NCBI GenBank assembly: GCA_020831585.1
Contig: JAFIGE010000002.1
Span: forward strand, 1 to 64,000
From: Opitutales bacterium
GTDB taxonomy: Bacteria > Verrucomicrobiota > Verrucomicrobiia > Opitutales > Oceanipulchritudinaceae
Direction: 5' to 3'
DNA length: 64,000 nt
In this document: piece by piece, positions 24,845 to 34,308 of the stretch
How the letters are laid out: each line of letters starts with the position of its first letter
Position numbering within the stretch: position 1 is the stretch's first letter
Position numbers and translations under genes: made by a program
Notes under the pieces: generated by a model
Database searches by the model: none
The model's input: the letters and a program-made list of their open reading frames with translations, nothing else
Told to the model about the DNA's origin: nothing

Positions 24845-26218
24845 ATGTTAGAAAACCTCACCGATCGTCTCGGCTCCGCTTTGCGCAATCTGCGCGGTAT
24901 GGGCCGCATCTCCGAAGAAAACATCGCCGAGAGCCTGCAAGAGGTGCGCAAGGCCCTCCTTGGTGCGGACGTGCAATTCCGCGTGGCACGCGACTTTATC
25001 GAGCGAGTCAAAGAGAAAAGCCTGGGTCAGGATGTCATCAAATCCGTCACCCCCGGCCAGCAGATCGTCAAAATTATTCACGATGAGTTGGCTGCCCTCC
25101 TCGGCGAGGGCACAACCCAGTTCACCGACAAAAAACCCCTTCGTGTGCTCATGCTGGGATTGCAGGGCTCAGGTAAGACAACCTTCACCGCCAAGCTCGC
25201 CAAGCACCTTGCCAAGAAAGGTTACCGCCCCGCCGTCATTGCCTGTGACGTCTACCGCCCCGCCGCCATTGACCAACTCGAAACCCTCGCCCGGCAGGTC
25301 GGTGTCGACTTTTATGGCGAACGCGACTCCAAGGACGTTCCGGCCATTGGTCGCCGGGGGTGGGAGTGGGCCAAAGCGCAGGGCTGCGATGCCATTCTCT
25401 TCGATACCGCCGGCCGACTTCAGATAGACTCCCCCCTGATCGATGAAGTCAAACGCCTGCGGGATGCGGTGCTGCCGGATGAAGTGTTGCTCGTGGGAGA
25501 TGCGGCTCTCGGTCAGGAGGCGGTCAATGTCGCCAAAACCTTCCATGAGGCCGTGCCCCTCACCGGCATCGTTCTCACCAAGATCGACGGCGATACGCGG
25601 GGCGGGGCGGCCCTCTCCATGAAAGCCGTCACCCATGTGCCCATCAAATTCCTCGGCACCGGCGAAAAGGTGGAGGATCTCGAGGTCTTTCACCCCGACC
25701 GTCTGGCCAGCCGCATTCTTGGAATGGGTGACGTGGTCTCCCTCGTGGAAAAGGCTCAGGAGACCATCGATGAGGACGAGGCGCTGCGCATGGCCGACAA
25801 AATGCAGCGCGCAGATTTCAACTTTGAAGACTTTCTCACGCAGATGCGGGCTATGCGCAAAATGGGTTCCTTGGGATCAATTATGAAGATGATTCCCGGC
25901 ATGGGAAAAATGCAAGTGGGGGAGAAAGAAGAGAAGCGCCTGAAGCACTCGGAAGCCCTCATACAGTCCATGACCCCAAAAGAGCGCCGCAACCCGAATA
26001 TTCTCAATGGCAGCCGTCGCGCCCGCATCGCCCGCGGCGCAGGCCTGGAAATCAAGGAACTCAACGCGCTCATCAAACAATTCGCCCAAATGAAAAACAT
26101 GATGCGCATGATGAAGGGAGCCAAAGGGAAGAAAATGATGAAGCAGATGCAAAAAAAGGGCGGCCTCCCCGGAGGCGGCGACTTCCCCGGCGGTCTCCCC
26201 GGTGGCCTCGGGCTCTGA
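24845..26218 (+). CDS. ffh: Signal recognition particle GTPase Ffh
   Basis: This 457-aa SRP54-type protein targets nascent membrane proteins to the translocon with 4.5S RNA and FtsY. The N-domain comes first; the G-domain has [40 protein letters not shown] and [14 protein letters not shown]. The M-domain has [12 protein letters not shown] (RNA-binding helix-turn-helix) and a methionine-rich tail with Gly/Pro repeats ([12 protein letters not shown]). Length is normal. The gene is monocistronic and follows the tRNA-fMet terminator. Confidence 0.97.
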   Translation: MLENLTDRLGSALRNLRGMGRISEENIAESLQEVRKALLGADVQFRVARDFIERVKEKSLGQDVIKSVTPGQQIVKIIHDELAALLGEGTTQFTDKKPLRVLMLGLQGSGKTTFTAKLAKHLAKKGYRPAVIACDVYRPAAIDQLETLARQVGVDFYGERDSKDVPAIGRRGWEWAKAQGCDAILFDTAGRLQIDSPLIDEVKRLRDAVLPDEVLLVGDAALGQEAVNVAKTFHEAVPLTGIVLTKIDGDTRGGAALSMKAVTHVPIKFLGTGEKVEDLEVFHPDRLASRILGMGDVVSLVEKAQETIDEDEALRMADKMQRADFNFEDFLTQMRAMRKMGSLGSIMKMIPGMGKMQVGEKEEKRLKHSEALIQSMTPKERRNPNILNGSRRARIARGAGLEIKELNALIKQFAQMKNMMRMMKGAKGKKMMKQMQKKGGLPGGGDFPGGLPGGLGL

Positions 26219-26330
26219 GTGGCCAAACCGCCGCGCTTGAAAGCAATGTAAATAGACAAACACTGAGTAAAAATGAATACCGGTTAGATTTTTATTGCAC
26301 TTGGAGGGGTTTCCGAATGAAGTGGGCAGG

Positions 26331-27329
26331 ATGAAGTATTTGATACCACCAAAAAGTCGAAGAATGCGTCGGGCGGGTGTGGGCAGGGGCTCGGATGCGG
26401 TATATCATGTGGTGAGCCGGGTGTGCGGGCGGGAGTTCCTGCTCACCGATGTGGAGAAGGAGGCGTTCCGGGGCTTGCTGGGGCGGGTGGCGGGGTTTTG
26501 TGGAGTGGAGGTGATCACGTTTGCTTTGCTCGACAATCACTTTCATTTGCTCATTGAAGTGCCGGGGAGGGTGGGGGATTTGAGTGATGGGGAGCTTTTG
26601 CAGCGGGCGAGCCTGCTCTACGGGAAGGAGCGGCGAGGCCAGCCGCTTTCGATGGCACGTATTCAGGCGGCGCTCAGTGCAGGCGGCGAGGTGCGGGAAG
26701 CCATGCGAAAGTTGCTGATGGGGCGGATGGCGTCGCTGGCCATGTTCATGAAGATTCTCAAGCAGCGGTATTCAATTCGATTCAACCGCCGGTATGACCG
26801 GGTGGGTACGTTGTGGGAAGGGCGTTTCCGGAGTGTGCTGGTGGAGAATTCCCGCGCAGCCCTGAGAGCAGTGGGAGCCTACATCGACCTCAACCCGGTG
26901 CGTGCAGGGCGCGTGAGCGATCCCAAAGACTACCGCTTCAGTGGATACGGCGAGGCGATTGGATCGGGAGAGGCAAATGGCTATCCCCTTTGGCCGCGCA
27001 TTGCGAAGTATAGGGATGAAGCACAGGAGAGGATAGCGGCCCACTATCGGGAGTATTTGTATGTTGCGGGATCAGACCCGCGAAAGGGCCGCTCTTTCGA
27101 CGCCGATGAGGTGGAGGCCGTGCGTCGCCGGAAGGGCGATTTGACCGGGCTGCAATCGCTGATCTGCCGTCTTCGCTACATGACCGAGGGGGCTGTCATC
27201 GGAACCAAAGGATTTGTGGCTGAATGGATGCGTGAGCGACAAGCCCATTCCGGGACGCGAAAAAGAAGCCAGCCCACCCTCGTGCATGGCTTGGACAATG
27301 ACCTTTATGCGGGCAGCCCCCGGGTGTGA
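26331..27329 (+). CDS. REP-associated tyrosine transposase, third lineage
   Basis: The 332-aa product starts at ATG 26331 with a short AGG just upstream. The HUH motif is in LLDNHFHLLIEV, the catalytic Tyr in VGAYIDLNPVRAG, and the central helix in KILKQRYSIRFNRRYDRVGTLWEGRFRSVLVE. It differs from both the 14697 and 46640 lineages and lacks their hairpin end. It lies about 110 bp after ffh. Immediately downstream is the severed tail of a PEP-CTERM protein gene (27535-27681), so this element may have inserted into, or rearranged, that gene. The frame is intact. Confidence 0.88.
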   Translation: MKYLIPPKSRRMRRAGVGRGSDAVYHVVSRVCGREFLLTDVEKEAFRGLLGRVAGFCGVEVITFALLDNHFHLLIEVPGRVGDLSDGELLQRASLLYGKERRGQPLSMARIQAALSAGGEVREAMRKLLMGRMASLAMFMKILKQRYSIRFNRRYDRVGTLWEGRFRSVLVENSRAALRAVGAYIDLNPVRAGRVSDPKDYRFSGYGEAIGSGEANGYPLWPRIAKYRDEAQERIAAHYREYLYVAGSDPRKGRSFDADEVEAVRRRKGDLTGLQSLICRLRYMTEGAVIGTKGFVAEWMRERQAHSGTRKRSQPTLVHGLDNDLYAGSPRV

Positions 27330-27534
27330 GGGTTTGGGACGATTCCGGTTGGTGGAATGGGTTTTGAACACACGCTGCGCACGAGGACACGGATCGGACT
27401 GCCTATGGCCGAAGCGGTTCTGCCCGGACCTTCAGCTTGAATACAGGATCTTCGGCACGTTGCGCAATTGTATTACCAAGAACAGGTCTTGGGTCATGTG
27501 GGGGTTTTCTTCGATGTGAGCAAGGGGTTTCTGA

Positions 27535-27681
27535 TTTTCCAGATTCCCCAAGCGTTGTTTTACCCCAACGCGCTTCTTTTCCGAGTTCACGGTCATCCCC
27601 GAGCCTTCGACCTACGCGGCTTTCTTCGGATTGTTCGCCCTCGGGCTGGTCCTCCACTTCCGCCGTCGCAACGCGCAGTAG
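27535..27681 (+). pseudogene. Severed C-terminus of a PEP-CTERM sorted protein
   Basis: The frame ending at the TAG at 27679-27681 reads VIPEPSTYAAFFGLFALG, then a hydrophobic stretch and the basic end FRRRNAQ. This is the complete tripartite PEP-CTERM signal (PEP box, membrane helix, Arg cluster). Upstream the frame closes at TGA 27532-27534, after only about 18 further residues, and no start or export signal is found. The rest of the secreted protein is therefore missing. A strong terminator follows in the normal position for a gene end. Confidence 0.8.
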
Positions 27682-27728
27682 TTCACCCGGCTAATCCCTC
27701 CCACTCTCCGGAGGTATCCCCTGACAAC

Positions 27729-27759
27729 AAGACCGGTCGGCTCGTCCGACCGGTCTTTT
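27729..27759 (+). terminator. Rho-independent terminator
   Basis: A perfect 12-bp stem (AAGACCGGTCGG / CCGACCGGTCTT) with a 5-nt loop is followed by TTTT. It probably served the lost PEP-CTERM gene. It lies 125 bp beyond the stop of the minus-strand gene that ends at 27884 and has an A-run on that side, so it may work in both directions. Confidence 0.85.
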
Positions 27760-27883
27760 CGTAATCAGGCTTGTCTGCGCACGCGCTGCCCTGCGCGGAG
27801 ACGGGCTGAGACGGGCAAGGGCGCATTCACATCGGCGTTTGAGGACTGCTCTTTCGGGCGGGTCCAAACGTTGAAATGTCGGC

Positions 27884-30046
27884 TCAAAAGGCGTAGCGGG
27901 CACCGACTTTGGCGCTGACTTCGGTGCGGGTGAAGGACCAGGAGTCGTCGCTGGTGTCGATTCCCTGATTGAGGACAAGGAAAATGTCGGAGCCGCTGGC
28001 GTAGGTCCACCGCAGGCGCGAGTTGAAGCCAATAGACTCGGATATGTTGTCGTATTGGGCCAGGTTGCTCCAGATGAGGGTGGGGGAGAATTGCACGTTG
28101 CCTCCGAACTTGATCAGGTTGACGCGGGTCTGGGCATAGCCAAGGCGGACGCGGTTCCATTCGCCCCCGGCTTCAAAGTTAAACATAGAGGAGGGCCGCC
28201 AAACAACGGACGGCGCATAGGTCTCGGTGTGCCCGCCGTAGTATTGCTTGCGGCGCAGGGTGAGGCTGCCGGAGAGGGGGCGGGTACGCGCCGTCGCGAG
28301 GGTGCTTTCGAAGAGGAATCCCGCGAATTCGCCGGGAAGGACCTGTGTGTTTTGCCCGACGCGGAAGGGGGCGAAGAGGCGTTCCTCCTCCCGGCGCACG
28401 CGCAGGAGGATGGAGTCGCCGGAGTGGGCTTCGATCACAACTTCGGGGCCAAAGCCAAGGAACTCGCGCTGGGAACGGGCCAGGTTGCGCCGTGTGGTCA
28501 CAAGGAGGCGCGGCTGCACCCGCCGCAGCTTTTCAGGACGAAAGATCCGGTCGACGCGGATGTTGCCTTGCCAAATGCCGGTCTGCCGAACAAAGCCGAG
28601 GGCCGGGAAGTAGTCTGCCTCGATTTGCTCCCAAAAGGAGTAGGCGGTCCAATCGCGGCTCCAGTATTCCCATTCGTAGCCAAAGGCGCGGCCATTGCGG
28701 TCGCGGTCGCTTGTTTCGGAGTGCTGAACCCAGAGAAAGCCCTCGAAGACACCATCGTTGGGTAAGGTGCTGGTGCGGTATTTGAAATCGAGGCCGGCGA
28801 GTTGATTGCTTTCCCCGGCGCGGGGATCGCCGTGGGTGCCGATGAAGCCGAAGCTGCTCTCTTCCAGTATGTTCACCTCCACGCGGGCGACCGCCAGATT
28901 TTCGCGCTCGAAGGCACGGTCGGCTTTCGTCACGACGTTGAGGAGACCGTAGTTCACGGGGCCGGCGCGCCCGGTAAGCTTGAGCCCGCCGAGCAGATCA
29001 ATGGGTTGGCCGTCGGGAGCAATCCCGATGCGGCGGGAGAAGTAGGGCAGGGGGCTGCGGTTGATGCCGCCGAAGGCAAAGATGTTGGAATCCTCCAAAA
29101 AGAACGGCCGCTTTTCCGGAAAGAAGACGGGGAAGCGAGTGAGATTCACTTGGCGCTCATCCACCTCGGCATCGGCAAAATCGGTATTCACGGTGAGCAC
29201 GAGCGTGGTGGCGGAGTTTATTTTGTAGAAAAGATCGAAGCCCGGCTTGAAGCGGGTGGTGGCGCTTTGACCACGGTTACGGGTAGTCGTGAGGGAAGCA
29301 TAGGGCTTGAATTCGATGCCGATGCCGGAGCGTTGTGCCTCAATGCCGGTGAGCCGCCCGGTCCCCGCGAGATTAGAGATGGGCTGCACGCGGTTGTGAT
29401 TCGTCCAGCGGCTGCGCTCGTTGGCCCGCGCGAGGAACCGCTCTATGTTGAAGCCCCATTCACCGACGCCTTCGGGGAAGGAAATGCCGCGCAGGGGGAG
29501 GGCGATCTCGACCGTCCAGCCGTGGTTGTCGATGAGAGCTACGGCTTCCCAGGGGGTGTCCCAGTCCGGCTGCGCCAGTTGCCCATATTCGATAAGGGAG
29601 TCGCGCCGCGCACCGAGGGCATTGACCTCGAAACGATAGCCGTTGCGGCGGCCCGAAAACGTGTCGAGGACGATGGCGATGTGATCATCATCCTCCAGGG
29701 GGGCGTCATGGCGTTGTTGCGTGGCGACGATGCGGGCGGGCTCGCTGTCGAAGGCGCGAATGGCGAAGTAAAGGGTGTCGCCGAAAAACCCCACATATAC
29801 TTCAGTGACCTCTGTCGGGGGTGAGCCGGGAGCGGGGTCGGCCTGCAGAAAGCCGGTGAGCGGCCGGACGCCTTCCCAAGCGGCGTCGTCCAGACGCCCG
29901 TCGAGGACCGGTGCCTCGGAGAGGCGTGCGGCTTGCCAGAACGGAGCCGCTTGCGTGAAAGCGCCTGTGCCCGCGAGCGCGAAGAGCAAAATGAAGAAAG
30001 TGCCTGCACGCGGGCGCAGGGAGAATAGACAAGCAGAAGTGGACAT
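27884..30046 (-). CDS. Outer-membrane protein with CBM9-like domain (DUF5916 type)
   Basis: The 720-aa precursor starts at the ATG at 30046, with signal peptide MSTSACLFSLRPRAGTFFILLFALAG. The next ~190 residues resemble the CBM9-like domain seen before DUF5916: APVLDGRLDDAAWEGVRPLTGFLQADPAPG, VYVGFFGDTLYFAIRAFDSEP and RFEVNALGARRDSLIEY. A long beta-rich region follows with the conserved FPVFFPEKRPFFLEDSNIF and ends VSAKVGARYAF, with a terminal Phe as in outer-membrane barrels. Function of the family is not established; sugar or oligomer sensing is only a guess. The frame is open further upstream, but that part has no coding features. Confidence 0.8.
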   Translation of the reverse strand: MSTSACLFSLRPRAGTFFILLFALAGTGAFTQAAPFWQAARLSEAPVLDGRLDDAAWEGVRPLTGFLQADPAPGSPPTEVTEVYVGFFGDTLYFAIRAFDSEPARIVATQQRHDAPLEDDDHIAIVLDTFSGRRNGYRFEVNALGARRDSLIEYGQLAQPDWDTPWEAVALIDNHGWTVEIALPLRGISFPEGVGEWGFNIERFLARANERSRWTNHNRVQPISNLAGTGRLTGIEAQRSGIGIEFKPYASLTTTRNRGQSATTRFKPGFDLFYKINSATTLVLTVNTDFADAEVDERQVNLTRFPVFFPEKRPFFLEDSNIFAFGGINRSPLPYFSRRIGIAPDGQPIDLLGGLKLTGRAGPVNYGLLNVVTKADRAFERENLAVARVEVNILEESSFGFIGTHGDPRAGESNQLAGLDFKYRTSTLPNDGVFEGFLWVQHSETSDRDRNGRAFGYEWEYWSRDWTAYSFWEQIEADYFPALGFVRQTGIWQGNIRVDRIFRPEKLRRVQPRLLVTTRRNLARSQREFLGFGPEVVIEAHSGDSILLRVRREEERLFAPFRVGQNTQVLPGEFAGFLFESTLATARTRPLSGSLTLRRKQYYGGHTETYAPSVVWRPSSMFNFEAGGEWNRVRLGYAQTRVNLIKFGGNVQFSPTLIWSNLAQYDNISESIGFNSRLRWTYASGSDIFLVLNQGIDTSDDSWSFTRTEVSAKVGARYAF

Positions 30047-30355
30047 CTTGGAACAGTCGTCCGCCCGCGCGTTTGCCGGATAGAGCATTGGCGAGCAGGA
30101 AAACTGCATTTTTACCAGCAACTGCCGTGCCGCCCCGGAACCGCCCAATGCAGGGCTCCAGGGGATACGCCGAGTTCCACACTTTTGTGAGGCCCCCCGG
30201 CGCGGGGGTAATGGGTGTTTCCCTGATCGTTGATCAACCTGGGTAAATTTAGGTGTCCCCGCGCCCCTGCTTCCCATTGCATTCGTGGAAGAAATGTTCT
30301 GCATGGATCGAGACACTTCGAGCGATGTCACAAATTTATCTCAACCAAGCTCCTG
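30047..30355. other. Divergent promoter region
   Basis: This 309-bp gap separates the outer-membrane gene (minus) from the exchanger-like gene (plus). I see no RNA gene, repeat or convincing ORF. Confidence 0.35.
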
Positions 30356-31339
30356 ATGCCTGATTTGCTGCTTCATCCCCTCATCAACGCCGCCGGTTTT
30401 GTACTCTGCTCGCTTCTTCTGCTCTGGCGCCTGGAGGCGCTCATTGCCCGCGGATGGGAAGGCACCTTTCTCGGGAGCCTCATTATGCCTTATTGCTCTG
30501 GATTGGGCAACTTGATCTTTGTTGCGATTGTACTCAAAAGCGGCGCGCCCTCGGGTGAGATTTTTGTCAATGCCACGGTCAATAACATCACCAACCTCAC
30601 CCTTTTGCTCGGTCTTCCGGCGGTCTTCGGTTGGCTCTCCCTGCGCCCGCAGGGAGAAACCGGAAAGCGCCGTTACCGCGGAAGCCAAAAAGAGCAGCGG
30701 CTGTTTTCCGTAACCCGTTTGGAATTGCTCTTCAGCCTCAGCGCCGCCGCCTTTTTCACCGCCATGGTGTGGGTACTCGGACGCGACGGTCGGCTGGATT
30801 TCACCGATGGACTCGTCCTCATCGCGCTCTTTCTCTTTTGGCAGAGCTTTCACTGCTATGAAGCCTTTAAGACCAACCTGCGGCAAAACCGAGCAGGCAA
30901 TCCCCTTATCATTGCCGACGCGTTTCTCCTGCTCCTCGCCGCCGCCGGGATGGTCTTCACCATCGACCATTTGGTTGACGCCCTCCTTGGAATGGAGGAA
31001 GGCTGGTTTCGGGCTGACCGGCTCGGCTGGATCACGGGAATCCTCATGATCTTGCCCAACGCTATGCTCGCTCTTTATTACGGAATGCGCCGCCGTCCGG
31101 ACATCGTCCTCGCGTCGCAGATTGGCGACGGTCACATCTGTATCCCCCTATGCCTCGGGGTCTACGCGATCTTCAACCCCGTCCTTCTCCCAACGGATTT
31201 TTCCCTGACGCTGGGTCTGCTTGGAGGCGTGATCGCCATGATTGCCTTACTCCTCATAGCCGCCGGGCGTATCCCGAAGTGGTGCGGGGGCCTCCTCATT
31301 GGGGTTTTTGGCGTGTTCGCCTGGATCGGCCTTCTCTAG
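30356..31339 (+). CDS. Cation exchanger-like membrane protein (CaCA superfamily)
   Basis: The 327-aa protein starts at ATG 30356 (MPDLLLHPLINAAGFVL) and has about ten membrane segments. Two regions resemble the alpha repeats of Na+/Ca2+ exchangers: SLIMPYCSGLGNLIFVAIVL with VNATVNNITNLTLLLGL in the first half, and ILMILPNAMLALYYG with VLASQIGDGHICIPLCLGV in the second. The classical GNxxGSNIFN is altered, and an acidic residue in the first repeat is not obvious. The transported ion is therefore uncertain. There is a basic linker around residue 105 (GKRRYRGSQKEQR). Confidence 0.7.
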   Translation: MPDLLLHPLINAAGFVLCSLLLLWRLEALIARGWEGTFLGSLIMPYCSGLGNLIFVAIVLKSGAPSGEIFVNATVNNITNLTLLLGLPAVFGWLSLRPQGETGKRRYRGSQKEQRLFSVTRLELLFSLSAAAFFTAMVWVLGRDGRLDFTDGLVLIALFLFWQSFHCYEAFKTNLRQNRAGNPLIIADAFLLLLAAAGMVFTIDHLVDALLGMEEGWFRADRLGWITGILMILPNAMLALYYGMRRRPDIVLASQIGDGHICIPLCLGVYAIFNPVLLPTDFSLTLGLLGGVIAMIALLLIAAGRIPKWCGGLLIGVFGVFAWIGLL

Positions 31340-31343
31340 GTCT

Positions 31344-31766
31344 TCAATCCCCCTCAAGCGGATCCGCCCGGAATTTCTCTGCCAACAAAAGAAAGGGCTC
31401 CTGCGCCGCCGTCCACATGGGGTCTTTGGTGATTTGGTTCATCGAATACGTCCCGTTGTTGCAAATCAACAGCCGGTCTATGCCTGCGACAATAAAGGCA
31501 TCGACCTGAGCCCCGTCCGCATCGCGCACAAATTCAAAGTGTCCGGGATTGTCCAGGCACTCGCCCATCATGGCGCGAATCTTCACTGAATCTTCCGCAA
31601 ACTCCGTCGCAAACCGGTCTTCCCGGCCACCGGAATAATGTAAAACCTCAAACGAGTCCGGACGCACTGCGATGATCGCCCATTCGTCGAAAAGAGGCCG
31701 CTTGAAGGCCTTCTCCATTCGCGCAAACCCTCGTTTGGCCACCTCAACTGCAATGTTCAATTTCAT
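31344..31766 (-). CDS. Hypothetical protein, 140 aa
   Basis: This small soluble acidic protein starts MKLNIAVEVAKRGFARMEKAF and contains PLFDEWAIIAVRPDSFEVLHYSG and the later stretch DAFIVAGIDRLLICNNGTYSMNQI. The alternating hydrophobic strands and the FDEWAI block resemble a compact alpha/beta fold such as a roadblock-like protein, but that is a guess. No signal peptide or metal motif. It ends 4 bp from the convergent exchanger gene. I do not recognise a named family. Composition supports a real gene. Confidence 0.65.
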   Translation of the reverse strand: MKLNIAVEVAKRGFARMEKAFKRPLFDEWAIIAVRPDSFEVLHYSGGREDRFATEFAEDSVKIRAMMGECLDNPGHFEFVRDADGAQVDAFIVAGIDRLLICNNGTYSMNQITKDPMWTAAQEPFLLLAEKFRADPLEGD

Positions 31767-32575
31767 GGACAGATTTTTCCGTAAGGTAAAAGTTGTAAAT
31801 CGCTGGGGTTCGATAGCTTAGGGGCGTTTTTCGCCGTCCGATCCAATGAGCCGGAGGCACCCGCGATGATTGCCTGAGTAAGTGTTTGGGTGGGGTGCCG
31901 ATGTCAATGGTGATTCGGCAGACGCGATGAAATTCAGGCGTCGTCGCGAAGTTTGTTGCCGTTCACTGATGCCGGATGCCGGTGAGGGTGCGGGTTCAGG
32001 GCATGGGTAACAGTCTCGTCATTCGAAATTTCTTCGCTCCGCTGCGCGGACCAGGGAAGAGGCGGATTATCGAGGAAAGATCTTACCGACCTTGAGCCTG
32101 ATTCTACTGCTGAGGCCCCGTCCCTGCGCAGTTGATCTGTCAATTACGGGCGGCGTAGAATGGACAGGAAATCACAGCATTCGAATCAATAGCCAATGGC
32201 GTCTGTGTTTTCGCGGGGAGGACGGGGATGCCTATGAAGTCGAGATCACCGATTGGCAACAACCCCGAATTCCGGCTTCGTTTGCAGACAGGTTGCGACT
32301 TGCGGCGCGCCGAGTTGGAAGTCGCCGCAAAAATCCGTGCCCGTGTGCAGCCCCTTGAAGTGGCCTGACGCATCGGCTTCGGAATTGACCGGGGCGGTGA
32401 CGTCATGATTTGGCAGAAAGAGGGCGCTGACCGGCTCTACGTCTCTGTTGCGCAAAGCGCCCCCTTCCGCCGATTGTCCCGCACGCTGCGCAGGGGTTGG
32501 CCTTCAAGAGGCACCATCTAAAGGGTACTCATCAAAAGGTGCCCCCGACGGTGTTTTCCATTTTAAACGCCTGAC
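31767..32575. other. Decayed region with toxin remnant
   Basis: This stretch of about 800 bp has short broken frames on both strands and no intact gene. The only recognisable piece is the HigB-like segment at 32167-32256. A Glu/Ala-rich frame follows at about 32280-32368, ending EVA*, which I cannot assign. No complete antitoxin gene is visible. Confidence 0.5.
32167..32256 (+). pseudogene. HigB-type toxin remnant (RelE/ParE superfamily)
   Basis: The translated segment GNHSIRINSQWRLCF, then RGEDGDAYEVEITD, matches the conserved C-terminal half of HigB-1 mRNA interferases, which typically read SIRINDQWRICF...GDAYxVEIxDYH. The N-terminal half upstream is not recognisable, the usual YH end is replaced by WQ, and the frame runs on without a stop for about 30 residues. 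This is the debris of a toxin-antitoxin locus rather than a working toxin. Confidence 0.65.
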
Positions 32576-33556
32576 TCAGCCAGGTTGGACCCAGGCGCGG
32601 AGGGAGGTGAGGAGGAAGGCTTCAATGGCCGCTTCCTCCTTGAGGTTCACATGAAGGAGGCCATTGACGCGCTCCAGTTGGGCGAGCGCCTGCGTGAGCA
32701 TGGCAACAGGGTAGGGACCTGCCCTCGCCGCCTCGCGGGCGAATTCGGCGGTGGCGGCTTCAATTGCTGTGAAGAGCTGATTGCGCACGCCCCGGCGGAA
32801 ACCGACCTCGTAGGCGTCGACCTCGTCGGGTTCGAGGTTTTCGTCGAGGGTCTTCTTCTCCTCCTTCCAACGTTCGGCGGAGATGCGCGCGAGGATGTTT
32901 TGGAAGCGGGCGCAGAGACCGTAGGCGTCGAGTATGAGGCCGGCCCGCACTTCCGCGTTGAGATGACCGGCGCGGATGCGGCCGAGCCAGCCCTGGTAAC
33001 GCTGAATCCAATCGAGCCACTCAGGGTCTTCGATCATGGGGCCGGGACTGCCGATGCGGAAATGAAAGCAGCGGCTGTGAATCGTCGGCAGGAGGTCGTG
33101 CGGGCGCACCGTTGTGAGAAGAATTGTTGTGTCGGCGGGGGGCTCTTCCAAGGTCTTGAGGAAGGCGTTTGCGGAGTTGGCGTTGAAGCGGTCAGCCTCG
33201 AAAATCAGGGCCACCTTGCGCTCTCCCTGATTGGGCGTCTGCTGAATGTTGCGCAAAAGCAGGCGCATTGTGTTGGGATCGCTCGAATTGTCCCCAATGA
33301 CGATCAGCCGGGCTTTCTTGGAGGGGCGCAGGGTGAAGAGATCGGGGTGCTGGAAGGGTTCGTGGAAAGGTGCGTTGAGCATGGCCGCGGCGAGTGCGTA
33401 AGCCACCGCTTCGATCGCTTCGCGCGAATCCCCGTGGATGAGGAGGGCGTGGGAAAGCCGACCGCTCCGCAAACCTTCGGCCAAGGCCATGGCCGAACGA
33501 AACTCCCGCAGGGCCGCAGGAACGGCCGCCAAAAATGCCGCACCCGCATCCGGCAT
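32576..33556 (-). CDS. holB: DNA polymerase III delta' subunit
   Basis: This 326-aa clamp-loader subunit has its ATG at 33556 overlapping the tmk stop (TGATG). The AAA+ layout is visible: SHALLIHGD, VALIFEADRFNANSANAFLKTLEEPPADTTILLTT (Walker B/sensor region) and the SRC motif in TIHSRCFHF. The P-loop is degenerate (GDSREAIEAV, without GK[ST]), and the Zn-binding cysteines of the gamma-type module are absent. It should therefore be a non-ATPase stator, as delta' is in E. coli. The operon tmk-holB is a common bacterial pairing and supports the call. Confidence 0.88.
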   Translation of the reverse strand: MPDAGAAFLAAVPAALREFRSAMALAEGLRSGRLSHALLIHGDSREAIEAVAYALAAAMLNAPFHEPFQHPDLFTLRPSKKARLIVIGDNSSDPNTMRLLLRNIQQTPNQGERKVALIFEADRFNANSANAFLKTLEEPPADTTILLTTVRPHDLLPTIHSRCFHFRIGSPGPMIEDPEWLDWIQRYQGWLGRIRAGHLNAEVRAGLILDAYGLCARFQNILARISAERWKEEKKTLDENLEPDEVDAYEVGFRRGVRNQLFTAIEAATAEFAREAARAGPYPVAMLTQALAQLERVNGLLHVNLKEEAAIEAFLLTSLRAWVQPG

Positions 33557-34206
33557 CAGATCACGCGCTTGCGCAATTCGCGCCAAATGGCTTCTTCAAC
33601 CTCGTCGGGCGAGCGCGTGCCGTCGACAACGATGAAGCGCTCGCTGAGCGTTTTTGCGAGGACGAGATAGCCGTCGCGCACCTTGCGGTAAAACTCGATG
33701 TTTTCCTCCTGCATGCGGTCGGGGAGGTCGGTGGCGCGGTGGCGGATACGCTCGAAGCCGAGTTCCGCCGGGATGTCGATGACCACCGTAACATCGGGCA
33801 CGGTATCCCCCACGGCGAAGGTGTTGATGGTCTGCACGGGCCCCTGCTGGAGACGGCGGGCAACGCCCTGATAGACTGTGGTCGAATCCATGAAGCGGTC
33901 GCAGAGGACGATTTTGCCCTCAGCGAGGGCGGGATCAATCACCTCGCGCACGAGTTGGGCGCGGCTAGCGGCAAAAAGGAGCAGCTCTGACTCGGGGGTC
34001 ATCTTCGCGCTGCCGGCGGCGTGCATGAGGATGTGGCGGATTTGCTCGCCAATACCCGTGCCGCCGGGTTCCCTCGTGACGATTACGTCGTAATTGGCCG
34101 CCTCAAAGCGGGCCGCGAGGCGGGTGGCCTGAGTGGATTTTCCACTCCCCTCCGAACCTTCGAAACTGATGAGAAAACCGCGTGTATCGTCTGATGATCT
34201 GGGCAT
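33556..34206 (-). CDS. tmk: Thymidylate kinase
   Basis: This 216-aa enzyme phosphorylates dTMP to dTDP. The P-loop is FEGSEGSGKSTQ, the DR motif is in CDRFMDSTTVYQGVAR, and TREPGGTGIGEQIR is the thymidine-site block. The C-terminal lid is at RATDLPDRMQEENIEFYRKVRDGY. Ser-Gly within the P-loop and a lid poor in Arg fit type II-like enzymes. It is upstream of holB with a 1-nt stop/start overlap (TGATG). Confidence 0.96.
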   Translation of the reverse strand: MPRSSDDTRGFLISFEGSEGSGKSTQATRLAARFEAANYDVIVTREPGGTGIGEQIRHILMHAAGSAKMTPESELLLFAASRAQLVREVIDPALAEGKIVLCDRFMDSTTVYQGVARRLQQGPVQTINTFAVGDTVPDVTVVIDIPAELGFERIRHRATDLPDRMQEENIEFYRKVRDGYLVLAKTLSERFIVVDGTRSPDEVEEAIWRELRKRVI

Positions 34207-34308
34207 GATGGTATGAGGTCACTGTGACCGGCGCGGGTGCCGAGGGCAAGCCCGCGTTGGGGGTTCTTTGGTTCTTCGCGGCGGGCGGTTGGCAGCGCCC
34301 GGGTGGCC

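Larger units (their letters stand above)
27330..27883. other. Region with a gene remnant and terminator
   Basis: This 550-bp stretch between the RAYT gene and the convergent outer-membrane gene has no intact gene. It holds the C-terminal PEP-CTERM remnant (27535-27681) and a strong terminator (27729-27759). Other ORFs here are in the wrong frames and have no recognisable content. Confidence 0.55.

Noticed and set aside
27437-27764. Overlapping ORFs of 85 and 98 aa
   Set aside because: They are out-of-frame readings across the PEP-CTERM remnant, whose own frame gives the recognisable signal.
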